DNA of 34,727 nucleotides. It comes from Gemmatimonadota bacterium. GTDB lineage: Bacteria > Gemmatimonadota > Gemmatimonadetes > Longimicrobiales > Gaopeijiaceae. Where the stretch lies: assembly GCA_029863645.1 (NCBI GenBank), contig JAOTVA010000022.1, positions 1 to 34,727 of the forward strand, written 5' to 3'. The position numbers and the translations under genes are program-made. The number at the start of each line of letters is the position of its first letter. The first letter of the stretch is position 1. This document shows positions 1 through 7,552 of this stretch, piece by piece. Under the pieces are notes generated by a model that searched no databases, was not told the DNA's origin, and saw nothing but the letters and a program-made list of their open reading frames with translations.

Positions 1-109
1 CGTGACTCACGAAGAGCACGCGGAAGTCTCGGTCGAGAAGCTCCAGCGCCAACTGCGCGCTCCGCTGTCCCCCACCCGTGTCGTGAATCGGGTTGGCGGA
101 GAGTATCAC
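1..109 (-). CDS. Probable glycosyltransferase, N-terminal fragment (runs off left edge)
   Basis: On the minus strand, an open frame begins with GTG at 109 and is still open at position 1. Its first residues read VILSANPIHDTGGGQRSAQL, followed by an amphipathic stretch ending in RVLFVSH. A beta strand, then a glycine-rich turn with GGGQRSAQ, then a helix is how many GT-B (GT4-like) glycosyltransferases begin. The start lies 17 bases after the stop of the membrane protein at 127-1704, so the two are probably co-transcribed in a surface-glycan locus. Only about 36 residues are visible, so the family assignment is inference from the N-terminus. The frame is also open for some codons upstream of this GTG, so the exact start is uncertain. 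Confidence 0.5.
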   Translation of the reverse strand, partial: MILSANPIHDTGGGQRSAQLALELLDRDFRVLFVSH

Positions 110-126
110 CGCGGCTCCGCCGGCGG

Positions 127-1704
127 CTACCTCGGATCCACCCAAGACGGCTCCAAGATTCGCAACCAGTCGTTCTCGACGACACTGGTCGCCACTGCCG
201 CAACGACGATGGAACCGGGCGGCGTCACAATCCAGCGCCCGTCATCCTCTTCGATCCACGGATCGAAGAAGGAGGGCCCGGAGACCACGTAGCCCCCCTC
301 AGGGTGACCGTCGATCCTGCTTCCCTGCCACACGATGTAGTCGGGGTGGTATTGGACGAGGTAAGCGCCCGCTAGCTCGGCCTCTGACTCGGGGCGAGGC
401 TGCGAATCCTCCAGGGGCGGGACGGATGTGTGCACGTAGGACCGCCGCAGCTCCTCCGATGACCGCGAAGCGTAGAGGAGCAAAGTCTGCTGCCACCAGT
501 CCAAGTGATCGACCGCAAGCAGGATTTCCGGTCCCTCGCGCGCACGAAGCCACTCTGCAGCATCCCTCACCGCCTGGGGAGGCCGGGGCCTGTCGGCAAG
601 ATAATCGACACCGAGGACGAAGACCTGGACCACAAAGCTGATCGCGACCCACGGAGCGAGTAGCGGCCGCATACGCCTCCACGCTTCGTCTGCAGAAGTC
701 GTGGCTAAGCAGCCCAGCAGGATGATCGAGGCGATGCTCGGTATCAGCAGGAAACGGGAGTCGGGCCCGAGCATGGGCAGGAAGAGCATCGCCCCGAGGA
801 AGAACGCGAGGAGAGACCCACCGCCCGCCGCGGCGTACTCGGCGAGTCGCCCTTTCAGCCCCCCATCAAAGGTCCCCCTGCCTGGAATCCTCGAGCCGAA
901 GTGTCTCCTGAGCACCTCGAGGACGATCGCCGTCGGTACGACGAGATAGAGCATGAGGGTGGCGAGATCTGTGAGTCGTCGCGACAGGGGCTGCGGAACC
1001 TGCTGAAAGAAGTCCGCTGTGGTCTGCCCGACCGTCATGACCACGATGATCCGCACGAGTGTGAGGCTCGCAGCCAACACGAAAAAGCCGCCGGCGTGGA
1101 GCACGCCATGACGGAGCATCACGACAAGAGCGAGGGCCGCGGAGACCACGACGGCCTCGGTCCGAAGGGTCGACGCCGCAAGGAGCAGGAGTCCTGCGAC
1201 TGCCAGCCATCGTATGCGCGCCGTTGCCTCGAACTCGATCAGGGACCGCAGGGTTAGCACAAAGAGTGCACCAAAGTAGATGCTCGCGTAGGCGTTGTGG
1301 CTCAGCTCCGTCAGCAAAGGGAGCGCCAGCAGGCCCGCAACCGTCAGCCAGCCCCACTCGGCACTCACGGCTCGCGAAACCACGCCGTACGCCCCGACCA
1401 GCACGACCACCCAGGCGAGCGTCGATAGCCAAAGCACACCCTGCGTCTGGTGGAACACACTCCCGACCCCCAGGGCTCCCATGAGCCTGATCCAGGCTCC
1501 CTGAATCAGGAAATAGCCCGCGGGCCAGGTCCCCGACCAGTTCTCCCAGTCGGAGGTGAAGGCTCCGAGGTCACTCTCGGCGAGGAAGGACCGGATGACG
1601 CGGGTCGAGGGATCGCCTCGTCCTACCCAGATGTACCCGGACAGAATTGCAGCCGAGGTCCCGAGGCCGACAGCACTACCGAGAAGGAGCAGGTAACGTC
1701 TCAT
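127..1704 (-). CDS. Polytopic membrane protein, GT-C/ArnT-like glycosyltransferase candidate
   Basis: This 525-residue protein begins MRRYLLLLGSAVGLG and has about ten hydrophobic segments over residues 1-370, then a soluble C-terminal part of about 150 residues. The layout matches GT-C lipid-linked-sugar transferases of the PMT/ArnT type. The first segment is followed by an extracytoplasmic loop with acidic residues (AESDLGAF) and aromatic residues (WENWSGTWPAGYF). In that superfamily the equivalent loop holds the catalytic acidic residue. The ATG at 1704 is the first in-frame Met, but no clear Shine-Dalgarno sequence precedes it. The gene is 30 bases downstream of the 1735-2481 gene and 17 bases upstream of a probable glycosyltransferase start, which supports a role in sugar or surface-polymer assembly. 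The exact substrate cannot be read from the sequence. An unrelated polytopic family remains possible. Confidence 0.6.
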   Translation of the reverse strand: MRRYLLLLGSAVGLGTSAAILSGYIWVGRGDPSTRVIRSFLAESDLGAFTSDWENWSGTWPAGYFLIQGAWIRLMGALGVGSVFHQTQGVLWLSTLAWVVVLVGAYGVVSRAVSAEWGWLTVAGLLALPLLTELSHNAYASIYFGALFVLTLRSLIEFEATARIRWLAVAGLLLLAASTLRTEAVVVSAALALVVMLRHGVLHAGGFFVLAASLTLVRIIVVMTVGQTTADFFQQVPQPLSRRLTDLATLMLYLVVPTAIVLEVLRRHFGSRIPGRGTFDGGLKGRLAEYAAAGGGSLLAFFLGAMLFLPMLGPDSRFLLIPSIASIILLGCLATTSADEAWRRMRPLLAPWVAISFVVQVFVLGVDYLADRPRPPQAVRDAAEWLRAREGPEILLAVDHLDWWQQTLLLYASRSSEELRRSYVHTSVPPLEDSQPRPESEAELAGAYLVQYHPDYIVWQGSRIDGHPEGGYVVSGPSFFDPWIEEDDGRWIVTPPGSIVVAAVATSVVENDWLRILEPSWVDPR

Positions 1705-1734
1705 TAATCACTAACGCGGAGAGGTGCCCGGAGC

Positions 1735-2481
1735 CTACGCCGACTTCCGCTTCCTGCCCATCGGGATCATGCCTTCAGGGGAAGCCGCAGCTGGAAGGAA
1801 TGGCACCCAGTTGCGGATCGCCAGGCGCGCAGCTTCCGAGGTGACATCGACTTGCAGGCTTACGAAGCGGTGCGCCACGAAGAGGGTCGGCAGGTGGATC
1901 AGCCCCTGCGGCAGCAGCTGCTCCGGTGAACGCACCGCGACGAATCGGTGCTCGGCGCCCTCGACGGGTTTCAGCTCGTGGGACTCGCCCCGCAAGACGT
2001 GCCCGCCCGTGGTGCGGTAGTAGTGGTTGCGCAGAGGAGCCGCCGCGTCCCGCAGGTCCTTCTCCGCGGACGGGTTATCGGCGCGGAAGTCGAACGCCAC
2101 CTCCACCCTCACACGGTCGATGCTGACCGGCGCGAACTCACGCCCGGCCCGGAGGCCCATCAAAAACTGCGGGATCGACTGGTCCTTATGGGGCAGATAC
2201 GCCGTGATGCGCCGGTGGTCGTCCGAGTCCGGGGCCGGCGTGGACAGATAGGACGCGAGTGAAGCCCTCGAATCCGCTACCCCTTTTCGGTCGAATCGCT
2301 CGAAGCGAATCGCGGCGAGAACCACGATGGGACATCCCTGCAGGCGGAGTCCGACCAACTCCCAGAAGTGGTCCTCCTCCTGGCGTCCGAGGTAAACCTG
2401 CTCCGGATCCGGGATATAGGCGTATCCATCACGAACCCGCTCCAGGTGCTCCCGCACGTGCTCGAAATGTGGATGCTTCAT
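1735..2481 (-). CDS. Hypothetical protein, 248 aa
   Basis: I do not recognise this protein. It is soluble, with no signal peptide or membrane segment. It starts MKHPHFEHVREHLERVRDG and ends in a basic tail (MGRKRKSA). The middle alternates hydrophobic beta-like stretches (CPIVVLAAIRFERF; VRVEVAFDF) with charged helices, which suggests an alpha/beta fold. Codon usage and third-position G/C look normal for the window, which supports real coding. The ATG at 2481 has no Shine-Dalgarno motif in the preceding bases, so translation may be leaderless or the start may differ slightly. It is divergent from the acyl-CoA ligase at 2645 and lies just upstream of the putative glycosyltransferase pair, but neither neighbour suggests a function. 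Confidence 0.65.
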   Translation of the reverse strand: MKHPHFEHVREHLERVRDGYAYIPDPEQVYLGRQEEDHFWELVGLRLQGCPIVVLAAIRFERFDRKGVADSRASLASYLSTPAPDSDDHRRITAYLPHKDQSIPQFLMGLRAGREFAPVSIDRVRVEVAFDFRADNPSAEKDLRDAAAPLRNHYYRTTGGHVLRGESHELKPVEGAEHRFVAVRSPEQLLPQGLIHLPTLFVAHRFVSLQVDVTSEAARLAIRNWVPFLPAAASPEGMIPMGRKRKSA

Positions 2482-2584
2482 CTGTTTACAGTGTCGAAGA
2501 AGTGGGATCGACGCTATCGACGAAGCAGTCCGGCCACAAGGCGCGGAAGGGCCGGTTCCGGGCCTTCGGCTTGCTCCTCACGAT

Positions 2585-2615
2585 GGGGCGGGGTCAGGTT
2601 TCACCCGACCGCCCC
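2585..2615 (+). other. GC-rich hairpin with T-tract in the leader of the acyl-CoA ligase
   Basis: The 5' arm at 2585-2595 (GGGGCGGGGTC) pairs with the 3' arm at 2607-2615 (GACCGCCCC), with two bulged Gs and an 11-base loop. It is followed by TTCTTCT. On the plus strand this has the form of an intrinsic terminator, yet no plus-strand gene ends upstream. It lies 30 bases before the GTG at 2645, so it may be an attenuator or a leader structure. This is based on sequence pairing only. Confidence 0.35.
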
Positions 2616-2644
2616 TTCTTCTGCATGGACCGCCAGGACATACC

Positions 2645-4147
2645 GTGGCCCTTCCCCTAATTCAGCGCGCGGACCGCCATGGGGACCGGCTCGCCCTACT
2701 CGCTCCCGAAGGCACCTTCTCGTACGCCGACCTCGCTACCGCGTCAGCAACTGTGGCCGGGCGACTCTTGGACGGACGGGACGACCTCCGCGGTGAGCGG
2801 GTCTGCCTCCTGACACCACCCGGATGGGACTACGTCGCCGCGACCTGGGGCATCTGGCGTGCAGGAGGAATCGCGGTTCCGCTGGCGGTCTCCCACCCGC
2901 CCCCGGAGCTGGCATACGTGCTCGACGATGCACAGCCCGAGGTGGTCATCGCACACACGGGACTGGCAGACCGCATTGCCGAGGGAGCCGCGGCCCGAGG
3001 ACTGGAGGTCAGGACAACCCGAGAGATGCTGACCGGGTTCGACGCTGGCCAACTCCCCGACGTCGACCCGGGGTGCGCCGCGATGATGCTATACACCTCG
3101 GGCACGACCGGTAGGCCCAAGGGCGTCGTGATCTCCCACGCGAACATCCAGGCTCAGGTGGAGTCGCTGAGCGAGGCCTGGGGTTGGATCCCCGACGACC
3201 GCATCCTGCTTCACCTCCCGCTACACCACGTGCACGGCATCGTGAACGTGCTCACGACGGCGCTGTGGAACGGTGCCGCTTGCGAGATCATGCCGAGCTT
3301 CGACCCCGTCGACGTCTGGCAGCGGCTCGCGACGCAGGAGTTCAGCCTCTACATGGCCGTCCCAACCGTCTATCGGCGTCTGATCGAGAGTTGGTCGGGT
3401 GCACCGGAGAACACTCAGAAGGAGTGGTCCACCGGCGCGGGTGCCTGCCGGCTGATGGTGTCGGGCTCGGCCGCCCTTCCGGTACCGACGCTCGAGCGCT
3501 GGCGGGAGATGACCGGACACACGCTGCTCGAGCGGTACGGCATGACCGAGATCGGCATGGCTCTCTCGAACCCGCTGGAGGGCGAACGGCGACCTGGCTT
3601 CGTCGGGGCGCCGCTACCCGGGGTAGAGGTTCGGCTCGTCGACGAGGAAGAACGACCCGTCTCGCCGGGTGAGCCGGGCCAGATCAACGTCCGCGGCCCA
3701 ACGGTCTTCCACGAGTACTGGCGACGGCCTGAAGCGACGGCTGAGGCCTTCACCGACAGCGGCTGGTTCAGGACGGGCGACCAGGCGGTCGTCGAGGGAG
3801 GCGCGTATCGCATCCTGGGTCGGCGTAGCGTGGACATTCTGAAGTCCGGAGGCGAGAAGATCTCCGCGTTGGAGATCGAGGACGTGCTACGATCTCATCC
3901 AGCCGTCCGCGACGTAGCGGTGGTTGGAGTCCCCGACCCCGCGTGGGGCGACCGCGTGTGCGCCGCGATCGTTGCCGAGCCCGGAGCCACGACCGGCGAG
4001 GACGAGCTGCGCCTGTTCGCGAAGGAGCGACTCGCACCGTACAAAGTTCCCAAGGACTTCCTCCTCTTGGACGACTTGCCGCGCAACGCCATGGGCAAGG
4101 TCACCAAGCCAGCCGTCAGCGCACTCTTCGGAACACCCGGCGGTTGA
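2645..4147 (+). CDS. Acyl-CoA synthetase (AMP-forming), malonyl-CoA synthetase-like (ACSF3/MatB group)
   Basis: This 500-residue ANL-superfamily enzyme would activate a carboxylic acid via an acyl-adenylate and form its CoA thioester in the cytoplasm. Core motifs are present: the phosphate loop YTSGTTGRPKG (150-160), the A5 motif YGMTEIG (298-304), the aspartate motif WFRTGD (374-379), the hinge region LGRRSVDILKSGGEKIS (391-407) and the C-terminal catalytic lysine in NAMGKV (K485). The combination SNPLEGERRPGFVGAPLPGV (308-327) with RRSVDILKSGG is typical of malonyl/methylmalonyl-CoA synthetases (MatB, ACSF3). That substrate is therefore my preferred inference, although generic fatty acyl ligases are close. 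The GTG start has AGGA at 2635-2638 with six-base spacing. The stop overlaps the TTG start of the next gene, implying translational coupling. Confidence 0.85.
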   Translation: MALPLIQRADRHGDRLALLAPEGTFSYADLATASATVAGRLLDGRDDLRGERVCLLTPPGWDYVAATWGIWRAGGIAVPLAVSHPPPELAYVLDDAQPEVVIAHTGLADRIAEGAAARGLEVRTTREMLTGFDAGQLPDVDPGCAAMMLYTSGTTGRPKGVVISHANIQAQVESLSEAWGWIPDDRILLHLPLHHVHGIVNVLTTALWNGAACEIMPSFDPVDVWQRLATQEFSLYMAVPTVYRRLIESWSGAPENTQKEWSTGAGACRLMVSGSAALPVPTLERWREMTGHTLLERYGMTEIGMALSNPLEGERRPGFVGAPLPGVEVRLVDEEERPVSPGEPGQINVRGPTVFHEYWRRPEATAEAFTDSGWFRTGDQAVVEGGAYRILGRRSVDILKSGGEKISALEIEDVLRSHPAVRDVAVVGVPDPAWGDRVCAAIVAEPGATTGEDELRLFAKERLAPYKVPKDFLLLDDLPRNAMGKVTKPAVSALFGTPGG

Positions 4148-5709
4148 GCAGCCTCACGCTCGCGACGAACCAAGCCGACATCCTGGCCTCGCTGAGACGA
4201 CTCAGGGGAAAGGGTACGGTGGGCGACGTGGTCGCGGATTCCGGATTGCCGAGCGACGCCGTGCGGGTTGGGCTGAAGTCGCTCCTGGAAAGCCACGAGG
4301 GTCACCTCGCCGTCACGGAGTCTGGCGACCTCCTCTACGACTTCGACCCCAAGATGGTCGAGCGGGGCACCGAGCCCTTCTTCGTGCGGTTCGGGAGGGC
4401 CATCGGTCGCACGCTCCGGGGCGCGTTCAAGGCTTGGATCGTCGTCATGCTCGTCGGCTACTTCGCCGTCTTCGTGGCCCTCGTCATCGCCGCCTTGTTC
4501 GCGAACCGCGGAAACGACTCTCGGGGTGGGTGGGGACGAGGGCGGGGGCGCGGAGGCGGTGGCCTCCCGAACTTGTGGTTCTGGTACTGGATATGGGGGC
4601 CACGCTGGAGGTTGGGCCGACCCTACTACGGCCAGAGGTGGGAGCGGACCCTCGATAAAGACGACAAGGTGCCCTTCTACAAGAAGGTCTTCGCATTCGT
4701 CTTCGGGCCCGATCGACCCAAGGCCACAAGGAAGCAGGTCGACCGTAGCACGATCCGCCTGATCCGAGCCAGAAACGGTGTCCTCACGACCGCCGAGCTG
4801 GTCGAGCACACGGCGCTTCCGTTCGGGGAGGCTGAAAGCGAGATGGGTCGCCTGCTGGGCGCGTATGATGGCGAGGTCGTCGTCTCACCCAAGGGCGAAC
4901 TCGTGTATGCGTTCCCGGAGCTGACGAAAAGCGTGCGCCCCGAGAAGGGCGCACGCCCGCCGAACCCTGCGTGGCTGCGCCTCGAGTATCCCCTCGAACT
5001 CACGGGGAACGCCTCTACCGCCAACGCCCTGGTGGCCGGCATGAACGCGTTTACGCTCATCGCTGCGGCGACGTCGCCGTGGTTCATCTTTCCTAGGCTG
5101 GGGCTTGGTGGGCCGGCTGCATTCGTTGGCCTGGTGCTGGTCCCGGTGGCCTTCAGTGTGCTGTTCTTCGGGATCCCCCTGGCCCGTATGGTGGGGGTGA
5201 AGTTCCAGAACAAGCGGCGATATGCGCGTAACGTGCGACGAGTCTTGCTCGGTCTCGTCTATCGTGAGGCTCTGAAGGGGAAACCGGTGGGGGTCGGGCA
5301 GGCGCACGAGTACGTCACCTCCCGCCTCGAGGGACAGGCGGTGACGAAGGAGGCCGTGCAGGGAGCGTTGGACGAGTTGGCGAAAGAGTTGGACGCAGAT
5401 GTCGTTTCGGACGAAGCAGGCGGGCTCCGGTATGCATTCCCAGCTCTGCCGCGAGAACTTCGCGCGTCGGAGAGCGTACGCCGCACCCTCGCGCTGGAGA
5501 AACGTGAGCTCGGGGACGTCGTCTATTCAACCGCGGATACGGCAGTGGAGGCCGGGGAGCGGGAGTTGCGGCTGTTCGATAAAGAGCTCGCCGGGGACGT
5601 CGATCTTGATCGGTACCTTCCTGCCACCGATCGGGTGGACTTCGAGGACGACTACGAGATCGTCGCATTCGACGAGGAGCTACAGCGCCGCGGAAGAGGA
5701 GCGCGCTGA
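4144..5709 (+). CDS. Membrane protein with three winged-helix-like repeats
   Basis: This protein has 521 residues. The same frame is open upstream into the ligase gene, but the natural start is TTG at 4144, which overlaps the ligase stop (TTGA). Three modules of about 60 residues look alike: 10-67 (ending GDLLYDF), 202-260 (ending GELVYAFPEL) and 365-435 (ending GGLRYAFPAL). Each has helices with a TVGDVV/TTAELV-type turn and closes with a beta-hairpin G-x-L-x-Y-x-F, as in winged-helix domains. Hydrophobic segments lie at about 96-120, 296-315 and 325-350. Between the first module and the second are a Gly/Arg-rich linker (123-140) and a Trp/Tyr-rich patch (NLWFWYWIWGPRW, 143-155). I know no named family for it. 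A membrane-anchored sensor or regulator is possible but unproven. Confidence 0.75.
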   Translation: MSSLTLATNQADILASLRRLRGKGTVGDVVADSGLPSDAVRVGLKSLLESHEGHLAVTESGDLLYDFDPKMVERGTEPFFVRFGRAIGRTLRGAFKAWIVVMLVGYFAVFVALVIAALFANRGNDSRGGWGRGRGRGGGGLPNLWFWYWIWGPRWRLGRPYYGQRWERTLDKDDKVPFYKKVFAFVFGPDRPKATRKQVDRSTIRLIRARNGVLTTAELVEHTALPFGEAESEMGRLLGAYDGEVVVSPKGELVYAFPELTKSVRPEKGARPPNPAWLRLEYPLELTGNASTANALVAGMNAFTLIAAATSPWFIFPRLGLGGPAAFVGLVLVPVAFSVLFFGIPLARMVGVKFQNKRRYARNVRRVLLGLVYREALKGKPVGVGQAHEYVTSRLEGQAVTKEAVQGALDELAKELDADVVSDEAGGLRYAFPALPRELRASESVRRTLALEKRELGDVVYSTADTAVEAGERELRLFDKELAGDVDLDRYLPATDRVDFEDDYEIVAFDEELQRRGRGAR

Positions 5710-5729
5710 ACCGCACGTCCGCCTAGGAG

Positions 5730-6911
5730 CTAGTCCAGCGCCGCGATGCGTTCTTGCAGAAGCCGCACCGTGCGTTGCGCTCGACCGCTGGGCTCCCAGA
5801 GATCAATGACGGCTTGGTACGCCTCGCGCGCGCGCGATGCATTTGCCGCCTGTTCCGAGAGTACCCCGAGACGCCTCCAGCCCATAGCGAACGACGGGTC
5901 GGTGTCGATCGACTGCTCGAGAAGGGCGATCGCTTGAGCCAAGTCACCGCCGAGCGACGCGCGGTCGGACTGCCTCAACAGGCGAAGGGCGTCGTCGGAA
6001 TCCGTGCTGATGGAAGCCAGCCTCTCCCCTTCGCGAATCACCCGGAGTGACTCCCCCAACCGCTCGCGGACACGCTCCGAGAGATGCTCGACGGCCGCCA
6101 GAAGTTCGTCTTCACCTGAGTACGCCTCTTCGAAGCGTGCGACGACCGACCCGGACGGTAACGAGATGCCGGACCGCAGGACGAAGGCCGAGCCGCGCCG
6201 ACCCACGTCGCCCGACAAGATGAGTCTCAGGCCCTGCTGTTCTGCCACCCGATGCGCCGCCTCCGTGGTCAGAGGCGAGGACGGATCAGCGCCCAGCTCG
6301 ACTGCGACAGCAAGCACGCTCGCCGGATCAGCAAGCGTGACGACCCGAGACCGTGATAACTCGAGCTCGAACGCATCAGTCACGAGCGCAGCGAGTGAGG
6401 AGTCATCCGTCCGGTTCTCGAACGCCACCAAGACCACGGGGTCGCGCTCCGCGATGACCCCCTGCGCGAGGAGAGATCCGACCGGACCGATTCCTAGCGC
6501 CCACATCGTCATGTAGGCGACGACGGACGTCACTACGAGCGCCACGCACGAGACCGCGCCGAGCACGGTGTTCCTCCACGTGAAGATTCCCGATCCGTAG
6601 AGCGGGTGAGCCTCGGGAACCACGAGTACCTGGTCCGGCGTCAAGCCCACCAAGTCGTTGGGATCGATCTCGTCCTCGATACGTAGGCCAGGAAGGCCTC
6701 CCTGAGCTACCGCGGTGGCGACAAAGACGGGAAGCATGGCCACCAGCAGGCTTAGCGTCAGCGTCGGCGTCCAGGCAGGCAATCCGATCGCGTCGGTCCC
6801 TAACGCGACCAGGACCCAGGCCGCCCACGACGACAGAGCATATACGCCCAGGACTTGCCAGACCGAGCGTCGATTGACCGCCCGAGCCAGCTTCCGGATC
6901 GCGTGAATCAC
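5730..6911 (-). CDS. Membrane protein with TolB-like domain and TPR-type C-terminus
   Basis: The assigned start is GTG at 6911, giving 393 residues beginning VIHAIRKLARAVNRRSVWQV. The frame stays open to 7268. However, codons between 7058 and 6911 have a clearly lower third-position G/C (about 60%), and no Shine-Dalgarno motif supports the ATG at 7058, so I prefer the shorter form. It has hydrophobic segments at about 18-40, 48-70 and 112-145. Next comes a region beginning VVLVAFENRTDDSSL (about 159-173), typical of the TolB-like domain found behind Ser/Thr kinases or adenylate cyclases. The C-terminus (about 315-393) is helical and TPR-like (AIALLEQSIDTDPSFAMGWR). No kinase, cyclase or DNA-binding domain is present. 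The role is probably as a membrane scaffold or sensor. It converges with the 4144 gene and diverges from the 7128 gene. Confidence 0.7.
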   Translation of the reverse strand: MIHAIRKLARAVNRRSVWQVLGVYALSSWAAWVLVALGTDAIGLPAWTPTLTLSLLVAMLPVFVATAVAQGGLPGLRIEDEIDPNDLVGLTPDQVLVVPEAHPLYGSGIFTWRNTVLGAVSCVALVVTSVVAYMTMWALGIGPVGSLLAQGVIAERDPVVLVAFENRTDDSSLAALVTDAFELELSRSRVVTLADPASVLAVAVELGADPSSPLTTEAAHRVAEQQGLRLILSGDVGRRGSAFVLRSGISLPSGSVVARFEEAYSGEDELLAAVEHLSERVRERLGESLRVIREGERLASISTDSDDALRLLRQSDRASLGGDLAQAIALLEQSIDTDPSFAMGWRRLGVLSEQAANASRAREAYQAVIDLWEPSGRAQRTVRLLQERIAALD

Positions 6912-7127
6912 GGCCGCATGGCCAGGAGACCCACGTGGGGAAGTGCGCTCATGACGTGCCAGTTGGGTTGCGAGTAGCCTCAGAATGGGTGTCGCGGTTG
7001 CCTTACTCAAGCTCCGGGTTACGAACTCTGCCCTGACGAAGGGGTAGGCAGGATCCATACTCGGGGCTGCTGAGCCACCAGATCGACACGCCGAATCAGG
7101 CGTCGATGCCCCCACTGCGGAGAAGCA

Positions 7128-7520
7128 ATGTCCAGATCGACGCGTACGATGACCGTCCTCGCCATCCTCCCGGCGCTCTGGGCTTTCGCGGCTTGTGCGG
7201 GTGTATCTCCCTCGACCAACGACCCGTTCGAAGCCGGCCTCGAGGGGCGGAACGAGATCCTGGTCCACATCATCAACAGCAACTTCTACGATGCCCGCAT
7301 CTACGTTTTATCTGGCGGATTCCGTAGGCAGCTCGGCACGGTGACGGGCAACACCGAGCGTACCTTCAGGACGGATTGGACCTTCTCTCAAGATCTGCGC
7401 CTGGTACTCGACCTCCTCGCGGGCCCGACGTGTACGACAGAATCCTTGCCGGTGGACCCGGGAGACATGCTGCAAATGCAGATCATGCCCGCGTTCAACG
7501 AGACGCAAGGCTGTCGCTAG
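7128..7520 (+). CDS. Small putative lipoprotein, 130 aa
   Basis: A type II signal peptide is visible. Basic residues (MSRSTRT) are followed by a hydrophobic run and the lipobox FAACAG, with the acylated Cys at about residue 23. The mature part, about 108 residues, contains beta-strand-like stretches (EILVHIINSNFYDARIYVL; RRQLGTVTGN) and two further cysteines (CTTESLPV and the C-terminal GCR) that could pair as a disulfide. The ATG at 7128 has GGAG at 7119-7122, five bases upstream, and this decides the start over the later ATG at 7149. I do not recognise the family. Similar short beta-rich lipoproteins are common in Gemmatimonadota. It is a lone plus-strand gene between two minus-strand genes. 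Confidence 0.7.
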   Translation: MSRSTRTMTVLAILPALWAFAACAGVSPSTNDPFEAGLEGRNEILVHIINSNFYDARIYVLSGGFRRQLGTVTGNTERTFRTDWTFSQDLRLVLDLLAGPTCTTESLPVDPGDMLQMQIMPAFNETQGCR

Positions 7521-7552
7521 TCCGACGGACAGGCCGGGGTAGTCGCGCCGCC

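Noticed and set aside
3895-4809. Minus-strand open frame of 304 codons across the ligase and membrane-protein genes
   Set aside because: Both plus-strand genes are clearly real and coupled. The antisense frame has low-complexity Pro/Glu composition and no motif.
5828-5839. Alternating CG tract (possible Z-DNA signal); a similar tract lies near 24481
   Set aside because: Both lie within coding sequence (the TPR-region gene and recF) and are explained by Ala/Arg codons.
6912-7268. N-terminal extension of the TolB-like/TPR protein
   Set aside because: Third-position G/C falls sharply, there is no ribosome-binding site, and it overlaps the start region of the divergent lipoprotein gene; GTG at 6911 fits better.
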